The notes: a model not told the origin generated them from the sequence alone. A DNA stretch of 64,000 bases from Bacillus sp. Marseille-Q1617 (GCF_903645295.1 NZ_CAHJXM010000001.1:372001-436000); one strand, 5' to 3'. Shown: positions 31,199 to 40,822, counted from the first letter of the stretch. A program made the numbers and translations.

Positions 31199-32980
31199 AT
31201 GAACAACACTACATATTCAGATGTATGGGATTTAGACGTATTTTTCAAAGGCGGCAGTGAGTCAAAAGAATTCAGGGACCATCTTGAAACACTGAAAGAA
31301 AAGAAAACACACTTTGAAGAGAACGCTCTCGCCTTTCACCCGCCGCAGTCTGGCAGTGATGCGGACCTAGTGTGGAAGCTGATTGAAGAAGCAAAAGAAG
31401 TGATGCTGTACCTGCGTCAGGCGGGGGCATTTGTGAGCTGTCTGGAAGCACAGAATATGCACGACCGGAAAGCCGATGAGCTGAGAGGTGAAATCACGAG
31501 CATCAGCGCGGATTTCTCTTCCGTCTTTACCAAATTTCAGCAGCAGCTCTCTGACAGTTCTGAAGAAGTATGGAATGAACTGCTTCAGCACGAACGGTTA
31601 AAAGAGATCACCTTCGTACTGAATGAGTGGAGACAAAAAGCGAAAGACAAGTTATCCAGCACGGAAGAGGCATTGATCGGTGCGCTTGCGGTGGATGGCT
31701 ACCACGGTTGGGGCCAGATGTATGATACGATCGTCGGCTCAATGGAGATTTCACATGACGGCAAAAAGCTGTCAGTAGGACAGGCGAACAATTTGTTGTC
31801 GAGCCCGGATAAGAAAACCAGGAAAGACGTCTTCGAAAAATTAGAAAACGCTTGGAAGCAGAATGAAGAATTGTTTGCAAAAACGCTTAATCATTTAGGA
31901 GGCTTCCGTTTGACCGTCTATAAAAAGCGCGGCTGGGAAGATATCATGAAAGAGCCGCTTGAGTACAACCGCATGAAGCAGGAAACGCTCGATGCGATGT
32001 GGGGGGCCATTTCCAAAAATAAAGCTCCATTTGTGAAATACCTCAATCGGAAAGCGAAGTTACTAGGTAAAGAAAAGCTTGATTGGTTCGATCAGGATGC
32101 ACCGGTTGCCGAGTCGACGAGCACGATGTCTTACGATGAAGGAGCCCGGTTCATCCTGAAGCAATTTAGACGCTTCGGGGAGGAAATGGCCGGGTTTGCC
32201 GAAAAAGCATTCGAGGACAATTGGATCGAAGCAGAAGACCGTGCCGGTAAACGTCCTGGAGGATTCTGTACGTCATTCCCGATGAGTGACCAATCACGGA
32301 TATTCATGACGTATTCAGGCAGTATGTCAAATGTATCCACGCTTGCTCACGAACTCGGGCACGCGTTCCACTCCTACGCATTGCGTCCGATGCATACGCT
32401 CAACCGCAATTATGCAATGAATGTTGCGGAAACGGCATCCACCTTTGCGGAGATGATTGTCGCGGATGCCGCTGTCAAGGAAGCGCAAACGAAGGAAGAA
32501 AAAATTGCCCTTGTCGAAGACAAACTGCAGCGAAGCGTGGCGTTCTTCATGAATATCCATGCCCGTTTCCTGTTTGAGACCCGTTTCTATGAAGAGCGTA
32601 AAAAAGGAATCGTTTCCGCTGATAAGCTGAACGAATTAATGGCCGAAGCGCAGAAAGAAGCGTTCTCCGACTCGCTGGGAGAAGTCCATCCGCGTTTCTG
32701 GGCATCCAAGCTTCATTTTTATATCACGGGTGTACCGTTCTATAACTTCCCGTACACCTTCGGCTATCTTTTCTCTTTAAGTATTTACGCCAAGGCCCTC
32801 GAGTCTGGTGAGAATTATGAAGAAAAGTACATGGCCCTGCTTCGCGACACAGCCATCATGAACGTCGAAGATCTTGCCATGAAGCATCTCGGGGAAGACA
32901 TCACCCAGGAAGCGTTCTGGGAAAAAGGGATCAAGCTCTGCATAGCGGATGTAGAGGAATTCCTTGAACTGACAAAGTAA
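31199..32980 (+). CDS. pepF: Oligoendopeptidase F-type M3 metallopeptidase
   Basis: Cytoplasmic zinc peptidase of 593 residues, family M3B, cleaving short peptides. HELGH (in LAHELGHAFHS, about residue 385) gives two zinc ligands and the catalytic Glu; the third ligand Glu follows in NVAETASTFAEMI. The helical N-terminal half with GQMYDTIVGSM and the C-terminal GYLFSLSIYAK are typical. ATG 31199 follows a GGGGG site. Monocistronic, ended by a family C hairpin. Substrates are unspecified. Confidence 0.9.
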   Translation: MNNTTYSDVWDLDVFFKGGSESKEFRDHLETLKEKKTHFEENALAFHPPQSGSDADLVWKLIEEAKEVMLYLRQAGAFVSCLEAQNMHDRKADELRGEITSISADFSSVFTKFQQQLSDSSEEVWNELLQHERLKEITFVLNEWRQKAKDKLSSTEEALIGALAVDGYHGWGQMYDTIVGSMEISHDGKKLSVGQANNLLSSPDKKTRKDVFEKLENAWKQNEELFAKTLNHLGGFRLTVYKKRGWEDIMKEPLEYNRMKQETLDAMWGAISKNKAPFVKYLNRKAKLLGKEKLDWFDQDAPVAESTSTMSYDEGARFILKQFRRFGEEMAGFAEKAFEDNWIEAEDRAGKRPGGFCTSFPMSDQSRIFMTYSGSMSNVSTLAHELGHAFHSYALRPMHTLNRNYAMNVAETASTFAEMIVADAAVKEAQTKEEKIALVEDKLQRSVAFFMNIHARFLFETRFYEERKKGIVSADKLNELMAEAQKEAFSDSLGEVHPRFWASKLHFYITGVPFYNFPYTFGYLFSLSIYAKALESGENYEEKYMALLRDTAIMNVEDLAMKHLGEDITQEAFWEKGIKLCIADVEEFLELTK

Positions 32981-32984
32981 ATCG

Positions 32985-33030
32985 AAGGCCCGTCCCTCAT
33001 CGCTTTAAAGCGTCGGGGACGGGCTTTTTT
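32985..33030 (+). terminator. Family C hairpin terminator after pepF
   Basis: AAGGCCCGTCCC...GGGACGGGCTT arms with the TTTAAA apex and one internal mismatch region, followed by six T residues. Confidence 0.88.
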
Positions 33031-33150
33031 ATGTGCAGTCCTACCCCTCGTAAGCCTCAGGTCTTAGTTGAAAATAAAGCCCGAGCTCGTTATGGGAAAT
33101 CCGGAAAATAGGTAGGATAGAGACATGAAGAAGAAAGGAGGCAACACCAT

Positions 33151-33495
33151 ATGAAAAAATTCGGATTGCTAGTAGCGGGAGGGATCGCAGCGATCGTGCT
33201 GCTTGCCAATTTAGGACCGATCGTGGGGCTCGCGATTTCCTTGGTGATCATGTATTACAGCTTCAAGGCGTTTCTGAAAACAGACTCAACATTCAAAAAG
33301 ATCATCTGGGCCCTGATCGGTCTGGCGGCATTCAGCGCAACAGTGTCCAACTTCCCGGCCATCATAGGACTGATCGCACTTTACATCCTCTACGTGATCT
33401 ACAAAAACTGGAAAAAGGACGACATCATCATCGAAGAAAAATCAAACGACCCATTCACCAACTTCGAAAGAGAATGGTCACAGTTGAAGAACTAG
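33151..33495 (+). CDS. liaI: LiaI-like membrane protein
   Basis: 114 residues with two to three hydrophobic segments (about 5-50 and 58-88) and a charged tail EEKSNDPFTNFEREWSQL. B. subtilis LiaI (126 aa) ends similarly (DDEWEEFLKKK) and anchors LiaH at the membrane under envelope stress. ATG 33151 is 8 bp after AGGAGG. It opens the lia cluster; liaH follows after 252 bp, a gap widened by element A. Its promoter region should carry a LiaR box, but I could not identify one with confidence. Confidence 0.75.
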   Translation: MKKFGLLVAGGIAAIVLLANLGPIVGLAISLVIMYYSFKAFLKTDSTFKKIIWALIGLAAFSATVSNFPAIIGLIALYILYVIYKNWKKDDIIIEEKSNDPFTNFEREWSQLKN

Positions 33496-33569
33496 GGTAT
33501 CACCATTAGGTCTTGGTCCTTAAAAAAATGCGATGTTGAATGTCTTAAGGATTTTAAGTTCCATCTAGC

Positions 33570-33694
33570 GTTGATTGGAGTGCAAGACGAAGACTCCTGC
33601 GGGAAAAGTAGCTAATGTGAGACCCCACAGGAGCGCAGCGACGAGGAGGCTCACGAGCTACCCGCGGAAAGCGAAGTCTTGCACGGAAATCAAA
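33570..33694 (+). repeat. Element A, intact copy, inside the lia operon
   Basis: Full 125-bp element: left end GTTGATTGGAGTGCAAGAC, right end GTCTTGCACGGAAATCAA, internal CTCCTGCGGG and CCCGCGGAAAGCGAAG arms. It lies between liaI and liaH with no coding content. Confidence 0.8.
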
Positions 33695-33747
33695 AGCGGT
33701 ATTAAGAAGTACTTTACAAAATAAACAATCAAAAGGAGAGAAACAAA

Positions 33748-34401
33748 ATGACAAACTTATTCCAAAGAATCAAAAACACAGTCATGTCCGACCTTCACGA
33801 AGCATTAGATAAAAAAGAGAAGAAAAACCCAATCGCAGTACTGAACCACTATCTAAGACAGTGCGAGCAAGAAGTAGAAAAAGTAAGAAAACTGGTCGAA
33901 AGACAATACCTTCTCAAAGAAGAATTCACAAAAGAATACCAGCAGGCAGCAAAACTTGCTGAAAAAAGAAAATACCAAGCAGAAGTGGCCTCGAATGCAA
34001 ATGAAACAGAGCTTTATGAATTCGCCATTCAGGAACAAAAATACTACGAAGAGCGCTCAGAACGCATCGCAGACCTCAAGCTGAAAGCTGTGAAAGAGCT
34101 GGATGAGCTCGAAAGAAAGTACGAAGAAATGAAACACAAGCTGAAGGATATGTACATCAAGAGAATGGAGCTCATGGGAAGAGAAAACATCGCGCGTGCC
34201 CATAATAAGATGAACAGCGTCCTGGAATCTTCAACAGGCTACAACAACGGATCGTTCTCCAAGTTTGATGAAATCGAATCGTACTTAGACCAGCTGGAGC
34301 ACGGTGTCAATTCATCTTATTACCGCAATACAATCGATGCGAAGATCGCTAAATTGGAAAAAGAAATGAAAAAAGAGGAAACAGAAGCCATTCCTTCCTA
34401 A
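33748..34401 (+). CDS. liaH: LiaH, PspA/IM30 family
   Basis: 217-residue phage-shock protein A homologue, almost entirely coiled coil (residues about 30-150). It forms large oligomers that protect the membrane during antibiotic and bacteriocin stress. Opens MTNLFQRIKNTVMSDLHEAL, typical of LiaH. Ends with KEMKKEETEAIPS. ATG 33748 follows AAGGAGAG. Downstream, a terminator-like hairpin separates liaIH from liaFSR, so high liaIH and lower liaFSR transcription is likely, as in B. subtilis. Confidence 0.9.
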   Translation: MTNLFQRIKNTVMSDLHEALDKKEKKNPIAVLNHYLRQCEQEVEKVRKLVERQYLLKEEFTKEYQQAAKLAEKRKYQAEVASNANETELYEFAIQEQKYYEERSERIADLKLKAVKELDELERKYEEMKHKLKDMYIKRMELMGRENIARAHNKMNSVLESSTGYNNGSFSKFDEIESYLDQLEHGVNSSYYRNTIDAKIAKLEKEMKKEETEAIPS

Positions 34402-34424
34402 AACATGGTATTCTATTAACAGTA

Positions 34425-34462
34425 AAAAGGGGGAGCCCAACCTTGGGTTCACCCTCTTTCAC
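34425..34462 (+). terminator. Partial terminator between liaH and liaF
   Basis: AAAGGGGGAGCCCAA pairs with TTGGGTTCACCCTCTTT around CC; weak T-tract. Readthrough would supply liaFSR. Confidence 0.7.
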
Positions 34463-34512
34463 ACTGTAAGGGGAAAGAATGAATACATAACGAACGAAAG
34501 GAGGAACCCCCT

Positions 34513-35244
34513 TTGTTAAATCGACTGCGTTCAGACGGCATAAGCTGGATCATACTGATCGGAACTTTACTCATCCTGTTGGAAGTCTCCTTTTATGACG
34601 GGGGGGTTCTGGTCTTTCTTTTTATCGCGGCTTTTGCCATCTATTTCGGCCGCAAGAATATTCATAAAAAATCAGGAAAGATCCTGTTCTGGTTCGGGGT
34701 CATCAGCCTGGGGATCAATATATTCAATACCGTCGCTTTTAAATTTTTGCTTTTTGCCATCTTACTTTTTATTATCATGCGATTTGCGGATTCAAAGAAA
34801 CACCCTAAATATATAGCTCCTTCCATCAAAGAAACGTTCACTCAAACACAGGAACCGCTGATCATGAAAAAATCAGCCCTTCAAAATGAATGGTTCGGTA
34901 CTAAGCGCACACCTGAGGACGTATTTGAATGGAATGATATCAACATTCAGGGAATCATCGGTGATTCGGTCATCGATATGGCGAATACCGTCCTTCCGAA
35001 AGGGACCTCGGTCGTGTCGGTCCGCAATATCCTCGGGAATGTGGAAATCCTTGTTCCATATGATGTGGAAGTCAGCATACATCATTCAGTGCTGGCGGGT
35101 TCCATTGAAATTTTTGAAAGTGTGGAACCGAAAGCGATCAACCAATCCCTCTACTATCAGACGCCGGGCTACGAGACAGCCGTCCAGCGGGTAAAAATAG
35201 TGACTTCCCTCTGGATTGGAGATTTAGAGGTGAAGAGAATATGA
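34513..35244 (+). CDS. liaF: LiaF, membrane inhibitor of LiaRS
   Basis: 243 residues: three to four N-terminal helices (about 12-90), then a cytoplasmic DUF2154-type beta domain with WNDINIQGIIGDSVIDM and SLWIGDLEVKR near the end. Holds LiaS in the off state until envelope stress. TTG 34513 follows GGAGGAACCCCC. Its stop overlaps the liaS ATG by 4 bp, so translation is coupled. liaG, found before liaF in B. subtilis, is absent here. Confidence 0.9.
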   Translation: MLNRLRSDGISWIILIGTLLILLEVSFYDGGVLVFLFIAAFAIYFGRKNIHKKSGKILFWFGVISLGINIFNTVAFKFLLFAILLFIIMRFADSKKHPKYIAPSIKETFTQTQEPLIMKKSALQNEWFGTKRTPEDVFEWNDINIQGIIGDSVIDMANTVLPKGTSVVSVRNILGNVEILVPYDVEVSIHHSVLAGSIEIFESVEPKAINQSLYYQTPGYETAVQRVKIVTSLWIGDLEVKRI

Positions 35245-36290
35245 GTACAGTCGGGAAGCAGCTTGCAGCCGGATTGCTTTTTTCACTCAGCGTTCTGATT
35301 GTGTTGTCTGTCTCATTCTTTTACCTGTATCCCCTTGATGATTGGTCACTATTATGGGAAGTTGAAGTCATGGATATTCCGGGCATCGGATTCATCGTGC
35401 TGGTCAGCATCATTTTAGGGATGATCTTCGGACTTCGGTCTGGCTGGATCCATAAAAAGCAGCTGCATGAAATTGAAGATGCGCTCCTGCATGTGGAACA
35501 GGGTAAGACGTTCACACCGGCAGAGTCATCGGTTTCAGAACTTCAGCACATCTGGAAAAAGGTAGACACATTAGGAAAGCATCTTGCCGACCAGGCAAGA
35601 TATTCACAGAAGCTGGCAAATGAAAAGGCGGAAGAGCAGGAAAAAAGGATTCAGGAAATCGTGTCCCAGGAGCGTAACCGTCTCGCCAGGGAGCTTCACG
35701 ATTCCGTCAGCCAGCAGCTGTTCGCAGCATCCATGCTCATGTCAGCCATCACGGAGACACCGTCCTCGACTCGAACGCCGCAGGAAGAGAAACAGCTCAA
35801 GATGGTGGAACAGATGATTCATCAGTCACAGCTCGAAATGAGGGCGCTCCTCCTTCATTTGCGCCCTGTTGCATTAAAAGGGAAAAACCTGCAAGAAGGA
35901 ATGAAGGAGCTATTGGTCGAATTATCACAAAAGGTCCCTCTGGAAATCGATTGGAAGATCGAAGACATGAAACTCGACAAGGGAGTCGAAGACCACCTGT
36001 TCAGGATCCTGCAGGAATCTGTCTCCAATACCCTCAGGCATGCAAAAGCTTCATCACTCGAAGTGCTGTTGATCAAACGGGAATCGATCATTATTTTGCG
36101 TGTAGTGGACGACGGGCAGGGCTTTGATGTCAACGAATCGAAAGCAACGAGTTCATACGGGCTTCAGAATATGAAAGAAAGAGCCATTGAAATCGGCGGC
36201 ACGTGCAAGATTGTCAGTATCCCAAATAAAGGTACACGCCTTGAGGTGAAGGTGCCTGTTGTAGAGAATGTAGGTGAAGAAAATGATTAA
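35241..36290 (+). CDS. liaS: LiaS sensor histidine kinase (NarL-type partner)
   Basis: 349 residues, two TM helices (about 10-32 and 48-68) with a short extracellular loop, a HAMP-like linker, then HisKA_3 with the phospho-His in [15 protein letters not shown] (about 154) and a HATPase domain ending DDGQGFDV and [11 protein letters not shown]. Intramembrane-sensing kinase for cell-wall antibiotics such as bacitracin. Overlaps liaF by 4 bp and liaR by 8 bp. Confidence 0.92.
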   Translation: MSTVGKQLAAGLLFSLSVLIVLSVSFFYLYPLDDWSLLWEVEVMDIPGIGFIVLVSIILGMIFGLRSGWIHKKQLHEIEDALLHVEQGKTFTPAESSVSELQHIWKKVDTLGKHLADQARYSQKLANEKAEEQEKRIQEIVSQERNRLARELHDSVSQQLFAASMLMSAITETPSSTRTPQEEKQLKMVEQMIHQSQLEMRALLLHLRPVALKGKNLQEGMKELLVELSQKVPLEIDWKIEDMKLDKGVEDHLFRILQESVSNTLRHAKASSLEVLLIKRESIIILRVVDDGQGFDVNESKATSSYGLQNMKERAIEIGGTCKIVSIPNKGTRLEVKVPVVENVGEEND

Positions 36291-36915
36291 AGTCGTATTT
36301 GTAGATGATCATGAAATGGTCCGGATCGGGGTCTCGTCTTATTTGTCAGCGCAGTCTGATATTGAAGTGGTCGGCGAAGCGTCCGACGGGAAAGAAGGTG
36401 TGAAGCTTGCACTAGAGCTGCGACCGGATATCATCCTCATGGACCTTGTGATGAAGGAAATGGACGGAATCCAGGCGACGAAGGAAATTGTGGAGCAGTG
36501 GCCGGAAGCGAAGATCATCATCGTCACCAGCTTTTTGGATGACGACAAGGTATACCCGGCACTCGAAGCAGGTGCGGTCAGCTATATGCTGAAAACCTCC
36601 AAAGCAAGTGAAATCGCCGACGCAGTCAGAAAAACCCATCACGGGCAATCCATCCTGGAGCCTGAAGTGACAGGAAAGATGATGTCCAGGATGAGACAGC
36701 GGAGTGTTTCCGAACCTCACGAAGAACTGACCAACCGGGAGCTTGAAATCCTGCTGCTGATGACGCAGGGTAAGACAAATCAGGAAATAGCGGACGAACT
36801 GTTCATAGCGTTGAAGACAGTGAAGACGCATGTCAGTAATATTTTATCCAAGCTTGGTGTGCAGGACCGCACGCAGGCTGTGATCTATGCATTTAAACAC
36901 GATTTGGTGAAGTGA
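36283..36915 (+). CDS. liaR: LiaR response regulator
   Basis: 210 residues: receiver domain with DDHEMVR at the N-terminus and phospho-acceptor Asp in [13 protein letters not shown], and a LuxR-type HTH ([20 protein letters not shown]). Activates the lia promoter. ATG 36283 is preferred to GTG 36274 because AGGTGA is placed for it and other LiaR proteins begin MI-V. Last gene of the lia cluster; only a weak ACCC/GGGT hairpin with T-run follows. Confidence 0.93.
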   Translation: MIKVVFVDDHEMVRIGVSSYLSAQSDIEVVGEASDGKEGVKLALELRPDIILMDLVMKEMDGIQATKEIVEQWPEAKIIIVTSFLDDDKVYPALEAGAVSYMLKTSKASEIADAVRKTHHGQSILEPEVTGKMMSRMRQRSVSEPHEELTNRELEILLLMTQGKTNQEIADELFIALKTVKTHVSNILSKLGVQDRTQAVIYAFKHDLVK

Positions 36916-37046
36916 CGACCCGGGAGCTGAGGCTTTTGGGTTTTTTATTAGAAGAGATTTAAGGAAGGAGGAAAGGTGCAATAGTGTGGACTTCGATTAG
37001 GAGGTGTTGGTTTTAGTAGTTGGAAGTTGTCGAAATTTCAGCAGTC

Positions 37047-37220
37047 CGCCCATAAAATTGAGGCTTTGCCCTTATAATAGAGATATCGCCCATATAACCG
37101 AGATTTGCGCCCATAAATCCAAAATATCGCCCATATATCCGAGATTTGCGCCCATAAATCTAAAATATCGCCCATATATCCGAGATTACGCCCACAAATC
37201 TAAAATATCGCCCATATCCC
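37047..37220. repeat. Phased-word array: CGCCCATA every 20-21 bp, alternating spacers
   Basis: Nine units begin at 37047, 37067 (degenerate), 37087, 37108, 37128, 37149, 37169, 37189 and 37209. Spacers alternate between AATCYAAAATAT and TATCCGAGATTTG, giving a 41-bp higher-order repeat. It fills the gap after liaR. In 36916-37554 no gene is seen; the right part is AT-rich leader for the nuclease gene. Confidence 0.88.
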
Positions 37221-37554
37221 AATCCATAGAAAGAACCTTCGTAACAAACTCCATCTAGAATCCACATCAAGTCCCGCTTCACAAATTTTCATTCCTTAAA
37301 AAGAACAGATTAAGAGTCTTTTGTACTACACATCCTCACCTGCCGGCTTCGTTCAATTGAGTATTTATATCCATGAAATATAAGGAAATACCCTGGGAGT
37401 ATAGTAATATCAATTTGCAAACTCAACACGGTATTTACAAAATAATTAGAATAATAGCGCCCTTCTGCCTATTACTCTACAAAATAAGACAAAATATACT
37501 TGTACTGTAATCTATTTTTTATATTTGTCATTTTATTTTGAAAGGGGAAAGGAT

Positions 37555-39522
37555 ATGAGTGTGAAAAAGGTTTCTTTGTCAGTAATCAGTACAGCGTTAT
37601 TGCTTGTGGGGAGTCTGGTTCCACAAGGTGGCATGGATTTAAGGGAAGTGACGGCTGCCTCCAATACAGCGGTTATCAATGAAGTCGCCTGGATGGGGAC
37701 GACGGCTTCCTATAACAATGAGTGGATTGAATTGTATAACCCATCTTCCTCCAGCCTGTCTCTGGATGGATGGGTGCTTGAAGCCCAGGACGGGTCACCG
37801 AGTATTCCGTTGAGCGGATCGGTGGCGGCCAATGACTATTTTCTATTGGAAAGAACGAGTGACAGCACGATTTCAGGCGTAACAGCTGATCAGATTTATA
37901 CAGGTGCCATTGGCAACTCGAATGAAGTACTCTACTTGAAGGATGCTTCGGGCACCATCGTTGATGAGGTCGACAGCTGGTATGCAGGTGATAATACGAC
38001 AAAAGCGACGATGGAGAGAAGTGACAGTACGGTGGCTGGTACTAATGCAGCAAGCTGGGCTACATCGACGGCTGCCTACGAAGGCGGCTACGGGACACCG
38101 AAAGCTCCAAACTCCCAGTCTGCTCCTCCTTCAGGCAGCGGAAGTGAATCTCTCACGAATGTCAGCGAGGAACTTGGTGCAATCAATGTCTTTTTCAACA
38201 AAAGTGCAGCGACTCAATATGCTTCTTCGGGTAACGCGGCAAACTACAACGTGAACCTGGAAGATCAATTGATTGAAAGGCTGAACGAAGCGACGACCTC
38301 GATCGATTTTGCTACATATGAAATCAATCTGCCGCGTGTGGTTGATACGCTCATGGAAAAAGCCGCTCAAGGGGTGGATGTGCGTATCCTTGCCGATGCG
38401 AAGGACGGGTCCGATCCTCATTATGCGGAACGGTATGAAACGATGAGACTTTATTTAGAGAAGCTTGTCCGCGGAAAAGATTCAATCGTCGGAACCGCTG
38501 ATGATGCTCATATTCTATCGGATTCCCCTATGTTTGCCGTCGAAGACGCAGCGAAGCGTTCAGCATACAACCTGCCTGCAGGCTTCACTGATTTCCCGCA
38601 GCGTACGGTGATGGTGGGGAACACGGAGACGACAGGTCATCTGTTCGTTGAAGGCGAAGAGAAGGCAGTGGACAGCTATTACTCACCAGGAAATCAGATG
38701 CATAACAAATTTGCAGTGGTGGATGACACATGGGTGTTCACTGGCAGCTGGAATTTTACGGTGACTGGACTTTACGGTACTGAAGAGAATATGAATCAGG
38801 GAATTCTTGACGGGAATCAGCAGCACGTCGTCGAAGTTCATTCCCCTGAGCTTGCTGCCATCTATGAAACGGAGTTCGAGGAAATGTGGGGAAGCGGGAT
38901 CACGACACCTGATAAGACGGTTTCGAACTTCAGTACGCGAAAAATCGATAACACTCCTCATTCAGTGACGATCGGCGGGAAAGAGGTCGAGGTATATTTT
39001 TCATCAGGTGATGATGCCGTCGGACGCATGACCGAACTTGTCAAAACGGAAGCGGATGAAAGTGCGTACTTCACGATTTTTGCCTGGAGCGATCAGGCTC
39101 TGGTCGATGAGCTAAAGAACAAATGGGAAGGAAGCTATGCGGATAATCAGGGGGCGTTGACAGGCTTTGATGTAAAAGGATTATTCGATGCAAGCTTTTG
39201 GAATCAATGGTGGTCTGCAAGTATAGAAATGACCGGCAGGACGGCATCCCAGACGAGCGAAAACAACCCGAATATCCGCTGGGCGAACCCGGCTCCGGTC
39301 TATCAGGCCAATGAAAGCAGAAAGCTTCATGCCAAAACCATGATCATCGATGCGGATACGACCAGTGATCCGACCGTCATCGTCGGTTCCACGAACTGGA
39401 GTGAAAACGGGAACAACGTAAATGATGAAAACATGTTGATCATCCATGACGCTGCCATTACGAATCAGTTTGTGCAGGAATTTAATGCGCGATATGTGAA
39501 TGCAGGCGGGGTCGTTCAGTAG
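37555..39522 (+). CDS. Secreted lamin-tail / phospholipase D-type nuclease
   Basis: 655 residues. Signal peptide at 1-35 or so (MSVKKVSLSVISTALLLVGS, cleavage after VTAAS region). Residues about 40-150 form a lamin tail domain (NEVAWMGT, NEWIELYNPS, GWVLE). Two PLD half-sites follow: HNKFAVVDDTWVFTGSWN (about 384) and HAKTMIIDAD...VGSTNWSENGNN (about 600), so the PLDc_2 pair is complete. Probably an exported endonuclease or phosphodiesterase acting on extracellular DNA. ATG 37555 has AAAGGGGAAAGGA upstream. Monocistronic, with long AT-rich leader and strong terminator. Confidence 0.85.
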   Translation: MSVKKVSLSVISTALLLVGSLVPQGGMDLREVTAASNTAVINEVAWMGTTASYNNEWIELYNPSSSSLSLDGWVLEAQDGSPSIPLSGSVAANDYFLLERTSDSTISGVTADQIYTGAIGNSNEVLYLKDASGTIVDEVDSWYAGDNTTKATMERSDSTVAGTNAASWATSTAAYEGGYGTPKAPNSQSAPPSGSGSESLTNVSEELGAINVFFNKSAATQYASSGNAANYNVNLEDQLIERLNEATTSIDFATYEINLPRVVDTLMEKAAQGVDVRILADAKDGSDPHYAERYETMRLYLEKLVRGKDSIVGTADDAHILSDSPMFAVEDAAKRSAYNLPAGFTDFPQRTVMVGNTETTGHLFVEGEEKAVDSYYSPGNQMHNKFAVVDDTWVFTGSWNFTVTGLYGTEENMNQGILDGNQQHVVEVHSPELAAIYETEFEEMWGSGITTPDKTVSNFSTRKIDNTPHSVTIGGKEVEVYFSSGDDAVGRMTELVKTEADESAYFTIFAWSDQALVDELKNKWEGSYADNQGALTGFDVKGLFDASFWNQWWSASIEMTGRTASQTSENNPNIRWANPAPVYQANESRKLHAKTMIIDADTTSDPTVIVGSTNWSENGNNVNDENMLIIHDAAITNQFVQEFNARYVNAGGVVQ

Positions 39523-39536
39523 GGAATAAAAGATAG

Positions 39537-39586
39537 AAGCAGTTCGATTTGGGGCATGGGTCCCCAGGGCGAGCTGCTTTTTTGTC
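39537..39586 (+). terminator. Terminator of the secreted nuclease
   Basis: AAGCAG...CTGCTT outer stem with inner TGGGG/CCCCA, followed by TTTTTT. Confidence 0.85.
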
Positions 39587-39660
39587 TGGCTTGAAAAGGT
39601 AAACGATTCATTTTGTTGAATTATATTCATAGACTGTGTTTCCACGGAAGGAGTGTGAGT

Positions 39661-39891
39661 ATGGGCGATATCGATAAAAGAAATCGTCTGGATGAATCCC
39701 CGTTTCAGTATCGGGTCACAAAAAGCGGTTTTGTGTTTATAGATTATGAAGGCAGGCAAGTGAAAGTATTGAAGGGGAAGGACGCCGACCGTTTCTTGGA
39801 GAAAGTGAAAACGGCGGAAAGCGAAAAAGAACGGCAATTAATGATGGCAAAGATTACAGGTAATTTTAAAAGAGGCAATGAACGCCTTTAA
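39661..39891 (+). CDS. Small basic hypothetical protein, 76 aa
   Basis: ATG 39661 is preceded by GGAAGGAGTGTGAG; the frame extends to 39613 but without a site. The product is charged, MGDIDKRNRLDESPFQYRVT onward, with a beta-rich centre (GFVFIDYEGRQVKVL) and a helical end. No family recognised. Probably co-transcribed with the acetyltransferase 27 bp downstream. Confidence 0.65.
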   Translation: MGDIDKRNRLDESPFQYRVTKSGFVFIDYEGRQVKVLKGKDADRFLEKVKTAESEKERQLMMAKITGNFKRGNERL

Positions 39892-39918
39892 AATAAGAAT
39901 GATGACGGGGGAAAAACG

Positions 39919-40815
39919 ATGAGAGCAGAGCGCTTAACAGAAAACACGAGGGAAGAATTTCTGGAGTATTGCCGTAAACACCGGCACGACGTGGATGATT
40001 CTTATCTATATGAGGACCAGCTGAAGGATTTCAAGGTCGATGAAGAAGAGAATCCAACCTATCTTCTAATAGAAGAAGACAGGGTCGCCGGTGCGGTTTC
40101 CCTCTATCGAAGTGAATATTTCCTTAAAGGAAACAGGGCGCGCTTCAGGATATTTCACAGTACGATCCTTACGCTGGAGGCTTATACACTTCTGTGGGAA
40201 AAGATAAAAGTGCATGGGGAAGATTTAGTTAAAGTGTTTACATTTATCGACGAAAAGAATACGGCTGTAAGAAAGATCATGGAGGAATTAGGTTTTGGTA
40301 TAGAGAGAATATCTTATTTGCTTGAACGGCAGGCACAGGATGTACCTCAAGTGGATGTTCCAGCGGGATACAGTCTGGAAGACCTTGTCTTCGACCGTGA
40401 TGAAGAAAAATGGTGTGAAGTGAGGAATGCTGCGTTCTCTCATTTAGCAGGTGCCGAAACACCGATTACAGCCGGGCAGGTCAAGGAAGCGAAGAATCAT
40501 GATGGGTATCTGCCCGGGGGAATGAAAATTCTCTTCCGCAATGATGTTCCGGCAGCGATATTGAACGTTGAGAAGGAGTGGGATGAAGGGGAATGGAAAA
40601 CCTTCATCGGCCTATTGGCAGTCAAACCGGATCAGCAGGGGAAAGGGCTCGGAAGGCTGCTGTTGAGGGAAGGGCTGCGTTTTGGGAAGGAAACCGGAAT
40701 GGAAAAAGCCATGATCTCTGTGAATGGAGAAAATGATAAAGCAGTGAAGCTCTATACTCAAGAAGGGTTCGAGAAGAAGGTTGTCATGGTTTGTTATAAG
40801 TATGATATGAAATAA
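39919..40815 (+). CDS. Two-domain GNAT acetyltransferase
   Basis: 298 residues. An N-terminal degenerate GNAT-like half (about 1-140, ending KIMEELGFGIERISYLL) is followed by an active-looking GNAT domain with LAVKPDQQGKGLGRLLLREG (about 235-254) and AVKLYTQEGFEKK. Tandem GNAT folds resemble the mycothiol synthase layout, but function here is unknown. ATG 39919 follows GACGGGGGAAAAAC. Terminator 8 bp after the stop. Confidence 0.82.
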   Translation: MRAERLTENTREEFLEYCRKHRHDVDDSYLYEDQLKDFKVDEEENPTYLLIEEDRVAGAVSLYRSEYFLKGNRARFRIFHSTILTLEAYTLLWEKIKVHGEDLVKVFTFIDEKNTAVRKIMEELGFGIERISYLLERQAQDVPQVDVPAGYSLEDLVFDRDEEKWCEVRNAAFSHLAGAETPITAGQVKEAKNHDGYLPGGMKILFRNDVPAAILNVEKEWDEGEWKTFIGLLAVKPDQQGKGLGRLLLREGLRFGKETGMEKAMISVNGENDKAVKLYTQEGFEKKVVMVCYKYDMK

Positions 40816-40822
40816 AGAAAGA

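Noticed and set aside
37047-37220. CRISPR array
   Set aside because: Period of about 20 bp, word of only 8 bp and variable spacers do not fit 28-37 bp repeats with 30-40 bp spacers; no cas genes.
37004-37258. 84-aa frame through the CGCCCATA array
   Set aside because: Repeated residues reflect the DNA period, with no ribosome binding site.
39181-39837. 218-aa frame antisense to the secreted nuclease
   Set aside because: Opposite a gene with clear domains; no ribosome binding site.
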